From: Theristus sp. LFF4_11
Taxonomy: Eukaryota > Nematoda > Chromadorea > Monhysterida > Xyalidae
Reading direction: 5' to 3'
Assembly (NCBI GenBank): GCA_030248135.1
Contig: JASANC010003572.1
Span: 1 to 64,000, forward strand
DNA length: 64,000 nucleotides
Position 1 is the first letter of the stretch. Each line of letters begins with the position of its first letter. The notes under the pieces are model-generated. The model saw only the letters and a list, made by a program, of their open reading frames with translations, had not been told where the DNA came from and ran no database searches. Made by a program: the position numbers and the translations under genes. Positions 60,301 to 64,000 of this stretch are shown here, in pieces.

Positions 60301-63300
60301 AGTGTGATTCCACGAGACTGTCGTTGACATCGTCAGCTCCTTGTCCATGACCAACGCCCGCAGTTCCGCCTCGAGTGCTTCGCGCAGTTCTTCGCGGGTC
60401 TGCAGTAAATCAAGAAAACATTGCATGAAAATTGGCAAAATATAACGTGTAAACGCATTGTGTTGTACCCAATTGCTGATTGAAACACACAGTGAACTGC
60501 TCGATACAAAAAGTACACGACACTGTACACAAGCCTAGTTAGACAGCGCAATTCAACCTTGTGATTCCAAATGAGATCGGCCTTTGAGTGATCGCGGCTC
60601 AATTGATAGAAGAACAACTTCCAGTTCAATTGTGACTTCACTCGTTCGCGTCGTTTGCGCAGCACCACCGGCCGCTGTTGTTTTTCCTGCAAAACTTCCT
60701 CCTGGAAACAACGAAGTGATGACTCATCCCATATTAATTGAGGGAGGCTTATGTTCACTGAATGAAAGCATGTTCCGCCACAAAAACCACGACAACGCAC
60801 GTCTTTACGAAACAGATTCAAGTCCTGGCGCAGCTTCCAGTGCTGCAGCAGCGAATCCAACTGTTTCTCCATGACACGTTGCACTTCGTTCAATTGTTGT
60901 GCAACTGCGCTCGAACGTTGACTGCTCTCGTTCTAAAGTTGAAAGATAAATAAATCTCTCTAAGAGCAGGAAAAGCAGCGTTTCTAATAACCAACCTCAG
61001 CGATGTTTAAGTTGTTCCTCACAAGCAGCATGTCTTCTTCGGTCACTGGTGGTTTCTCCTTTGACTCGAGCAGATTGAGTAGGCCGGCTGGCTGAAATGT
61101 CTTAAGGGGCATTCATGAAGCAGTATTTAGTGACCGCGTAACTATGTTTTAACACAATTATGCGTCACTAAACACGGCTTCATGAATGCCGCTTTACAAT
61201 CATTCACAGCTTAATCAATGCACGCATACACTGCACCCTGAAGGCCAATTGATGCACACAAATTTTAACGGCACGTCACGTCACGTCTTCATTCATGGAA
61301 CAAAAAACAGCAATCCGGCACGTCACGTTCACATTAGAACACGTGCTCTTTCATACTTGACGTGCCGTGACGTGCCGGATATACATACGTCGTGCATGAA
61401 GTGACCTTGAATGAAAGCATCCAAGTGAACGTACCAAGCAACGAGCGAGCAGCTGTCGCGCCGGCGTGCAGTCTGCCGTCCAAATGGCCAAGAGATGCCT
61501 GCTGAGTTGTCTGGCCGTCAACTGACGCACGTTGGCGGCACTGGTGAACAGCGCGCTGTGCACGTGACGCAGGTACGCGCCGTCACTGAGCGCCATCGCC
61601 TGCATGCGCCGCGACGTCTCCACGTCAGACTCCTCGATGATCGCGCGCATCACGAGGCCGGCGCCTTTCGCGATCGTCATCGACGCAAACTGAAGCACGA
61701 AATCGCTGCGTGCTCGTGTAAAGCGACTTCGCTAAACGCATTCAAGGTCAGTTATTGAAATTAGACGGTTGTACGCATTCATTCGATGATAGTCCAGAAC
61801 TTGCCTGAAACAGTTTGTAGAAGACGCGAGCTCTGCTGGCGACCAAATTCAGAAGAACGTCGAACTTTTCGCCGGACGTCGTCTCGCTGTAGGGCGCACA
61901 GAGCGCATACGTCAGGAAGTCAAGCAGACTCGCAATCACCAACGTGCCAGAGCGGTTTTTCTGCAAGAAACGTCGACTCCGTTACTCAATGCGCCGGCGA
62001 TGTCATCCAAACACACACACACATGCGACAATCAATGCAAAACGCAGACCACGTGATCGGTCATGACGTCCATGAGATGCTCCAGGAATGCCTCGCTTGA
62101 CAGCAGTGAGTTCTTGTTCATTTGCTCTTGTCTCAGTTCGTAGTTGTTGTGCATCGGCTGTGGAGCAAGCACGAATATCAATGCAGTGTTACCACATCGC
62201 AACACAGAACATCACTTCTCTGTACCTGCATCAGGGCACATAGCATGTCCAGAGCAGCGTGGTTCACTGCCTCTGAGTTGCGACGCAACGCCGCGATCAC
62301 TTTGTTGCCGAGCTTCTCGCGCAACCTGAAAGCTGCACATGTCTTGAGCAAGCAAACAGCAAACTGACTGCATGACAACAAACACGAAAGCTAAACAACG
62401 GACAGACCCAGGCACGGATGTGAACGCGTGAAAGCCAGCCTTTGACGCAAACAATCGATGCAAACACTGGAACTGCGCCTCAAGGTCAACCGGCGATGCG
62501 TTGCTGCTCTCCGATATAACCGACTGCAGACACTGCACAATCAATCGCTCTTTGTTCTCCGAAAATAGACCCTGCAAAAGAAAGCGAACGCATTAGATTT
62601 CTGCCGACAAGACGTGAAAACTTTCAAAACGTGCCTCTTGAGTGGTGCTGTACATGAGACCGCTGTACGGAATGTTGGCGTTGAAGCGCTGGATTGCTTC
62701 GTCGTGCGTGTGGCCGGCTGAAGAAAAAAAGAAGCAAAACTTGCTCCTGTTTTCAGCCGCAGTGGACGCAAACTTTTCACACACACACCAGGTGGCGAGA
62801 TAACGAATCGAATGATGTGACTTTCAGAGTCTTCATCTAGGAAGTATTTGTAAGGCATTATGCGCAGGTTGCGATCACCGCGGTCAGCTTTGACGTGCAC
62901 GTCTGTGTTGCCACACGCACGCACGCCGTCCAAAATGGCCGCCAGTATTGTGTCACTGAACAAAACAAAGAATTCAGATGAAACAAAATCGTTTTAATAA
63001 ATCGTGTCATTGTCAATAATGTTTTAAACACAAAACATCGACTCGAATTATGGCAACGAATCCACTCCATTTTCACTTTATTCACCAACCGTTCAATCGT
63101 GTAAAACGTTCGCATCCGTCCATTTTCAAACTCCACTTGAAACTCCTGTGCGTTGTGTTCGCTGCGCACCAGTCGATGCACCTAACCAGATACAAAAATG
63201 AGAAATTCAATAACGCAAATAAGAATAACTTAAAACGCAAATCGACCGAGCCTTGATCAACTGCTGTATCGTGACGATTGCGTACGATTGAGGGTCTCGC

Positions 63301-64000
63301 TCGAGAACGCACGTTTCACTGAGACACAGTAGTCGTCGCACGGCTGTCTGTAACAGACACGAGCAACTGTCAAGTAATCAAGCAAAGCTCAAACATGTAA
63401 ATGCAACTAAATTCTGTGAAACCGCAAGGCGCACATACCGCATGCCGCTGCGACGACTTTTGCACGTTGAACTCAACAACAGACGTAATGTGGCTGTCGG
63501 CGCTGCAGAGCAAACACAATGTGCGTTGTATTCAGTCACTGGTAAAGCGATAACACCAAGCCAAGACTCGAGCAAGTGTGCTGTCGCACACGCCACGCAC
63601 CCGCATCTGCCGAGTCTTTGCTCGGCGCACGCGCGCATGTTCATCGTCTGTCTGCTGACCTTGACGCCGACACCAAGGTGTTCGTACGACTGTTTACTGC
63701 ACGCCTGTAGCAACTCATCCGTTGCGTCACTCGCGAACACGTGCTGCAAAACACTATTACAGCATGCTTGCTGTGTTGCTCAACAGGGAAACCACAAACT
63801 TTCAACCGTTCAACCTTTATTTGATCTACTTACCAAGCGTCGCTGATCGCCTACTGACACACAGAACCCGCCAGGAAAGTCAGATACCTACAATTTCATA
63901 ACGTTGTTCTGCTGGACCAACAAAGAAACTAGTGAAAAATTCTTGCGCAGCTCTAACAACCGTACTCTGGTCAGCTCGACAATGTCCTTGTACTCATACT
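51353..64000 (-). CDS. DNAJC13: DNAJC13/RME-8, endosomal J-domain protein, N-terminus beyond the window
   Basis: RME-8 recruits Hsc70 to endosomes and works with retromer/SNX proteins and clathrin. It is read from the right edge (YEYKDIVEL, then FPGGFC and [12 protein letters not shown]) through [10 protein letters not shown] (62.9 kb), [21 protein letters not shown] and [18 protein letters not shown] (61.9 kb), [21 protein letters not shown] (60.6 kb, IWN repeat 1), the GYF-like [27 protein letters not shown] (59.2 kb) and [10 protein letters not shown] (58.3 kb, IWN 2). The J-domain is [17 protein letters not shown] with the HPD triad intact (57.35 kb). Then come [20 protein letters not shown] (56.7 kb), [17 protein letters not shown] (55.7 kb, IWN 3), [13 protein letters not shown] (53.35 kb, IWN 4) and [16 protein letters not shown] (52.8 kb). 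It ends [10 protein letters not shown] ... PPPPPS-stop, shorter than the human tail. Introns are mostly 60-200 bp. Roughly the first 150 residues lie outside the window. A C-poor block at 54.6-55.19 kb may damage one exon junction. Confidence 0.96.
53063..53225. mobile_element. MITE with AACGTGTC...TGACGTCA TIRs, copy 2
   Basis: The near-identical partner of the element at 28099-28304, here in an intron of DNAJC13. It is about 40 bp shorter, lacking the extra stretch in the left arm. The right end (GTCCGGACACGTTTGAATAA) shares flanking bases with copy 1, so the true border may lie a few bases further out. Confidence 0.82.
54630..55190. other. Almost C-free, homopolymer-rich block in a DNAJC13 intron
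   Basis: For about 560 bp the plus strand contains very few C and consists of T runs, G runs (up to 9-10) and A runs. At 55190 it changes abruptly into normal exon sequence. The flanking exons of DNAJC13 are [14 protein letters not shown]... on the right and [10 protein letters not shown] on the left. The short conserved segment that should lie between them (YLHTF-like in vertebrates) was not found. This looks more like a poor-quality assembly patch than biology. Confidence 0.6.
61100..61200. repeat. ~90-bp hairpin MITE in a DNAJC13 intron
   Basis: GGCATTCATGAAGC...TTTAGTGACCGCGTAA is followed after a short loop by TTATGCGTCACTAAA...GCTTCATGAATGCC. The arms are about 35 bp with few mismatches. 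There is no coding capacity. Confidence 0.75.
61270..61385. repeat. CACGTCACG inverted repeat in the same intron
   Basis: GGCACGTCACGTCACGTC, CCGGCACGTCACG and the inverse CGTGCCGTGACGTGCCGG occur within ~115 bp, giving a strong hairpin at about 61315-61380. It lies next to the hairpin MITE. The sequence could be another small element or part of the same one. Confidence 0.65.

Overview
This window is nuclear DNA of a metazoan, most likely an invertebrate. All recognisable genes are split by short GT-AG introns (mostly about 50-400 bp), they encode animal-type proteins (exocyst Sec8, Nup153, RME-8/DNAJC13, SLC15, MESH1, an RNF126-like ligase), and the spaces between them are filled with short inverted-repeat transposons. 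I cannot name the species. Exons are noticeably GC-richer than introns and spacers. Exon borders come from splice consensus plus remembered family homology; no alignment was run.

Layout. 1-3.08 kb: AT-rich spacer with one MITE. 3.085-10.117 kb (+): EXOC4/Sec8, with a repeat-filled intron where a conserved segment appears to be lost. 10.70-14.22 kb: a large foldback palindrome carrying a nested MITE. 14.62-16.49 kb (-): RNF126/RNF115-like RING-H2 E3 ligase. 16.6-21.9 kb: dense nest of DNA transposons (hAT-like, TA-inserting and G/C-homopolymer elements). 21.91-26.05 kb (-): SLC15/POT oligopeptide transporter. 26.1-28.48 kb: spacer with one MITE. 28.49-41.62 kb (-): NUP153 with six RanBP2-type zinc fingers, an FG-rich C-terminus and a ~5.9-kb intron made of a four-unit macrosatellite. 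41.82-43.56 kb: hAT-like element with a perfect 8-bp target duplication. 43.6-44.8 kb: low-complexity spacer. About 45.0-46.69 kb (+): unidentified spliced gene, perhaps with an SH2-like end. 47.82-48.76 kb (-): MESH1/HDDC3. About 49.3-50.22 kb (+): four-TM membrane protein with a tRNA-derived SINE in its intron. 51.35 kb to the right edge (-): DNAJC13/RME-8, cut by the window at its N-terminus.

The genes do not form one pathway, although several are membrane-traffic or housekeeping genes: exocyst tethering, RME-8 on endosomes, nuclear pore basket, peptide import, alarmone/NADPH hydrolysis and ubiquitylation. I found no prokaryotic defence system, CRISPR array or gene cluster. The most notable features are the intronic macrosatellite with its repeated open frame, the likely lesion in Sec8, the nested transposons whose empty sites can be read from the opposite palindrome arm, a MITE abutting the SLC15 stop codon, and a nearly C-free block inside DNAJC13 that looks like an assembly fault.
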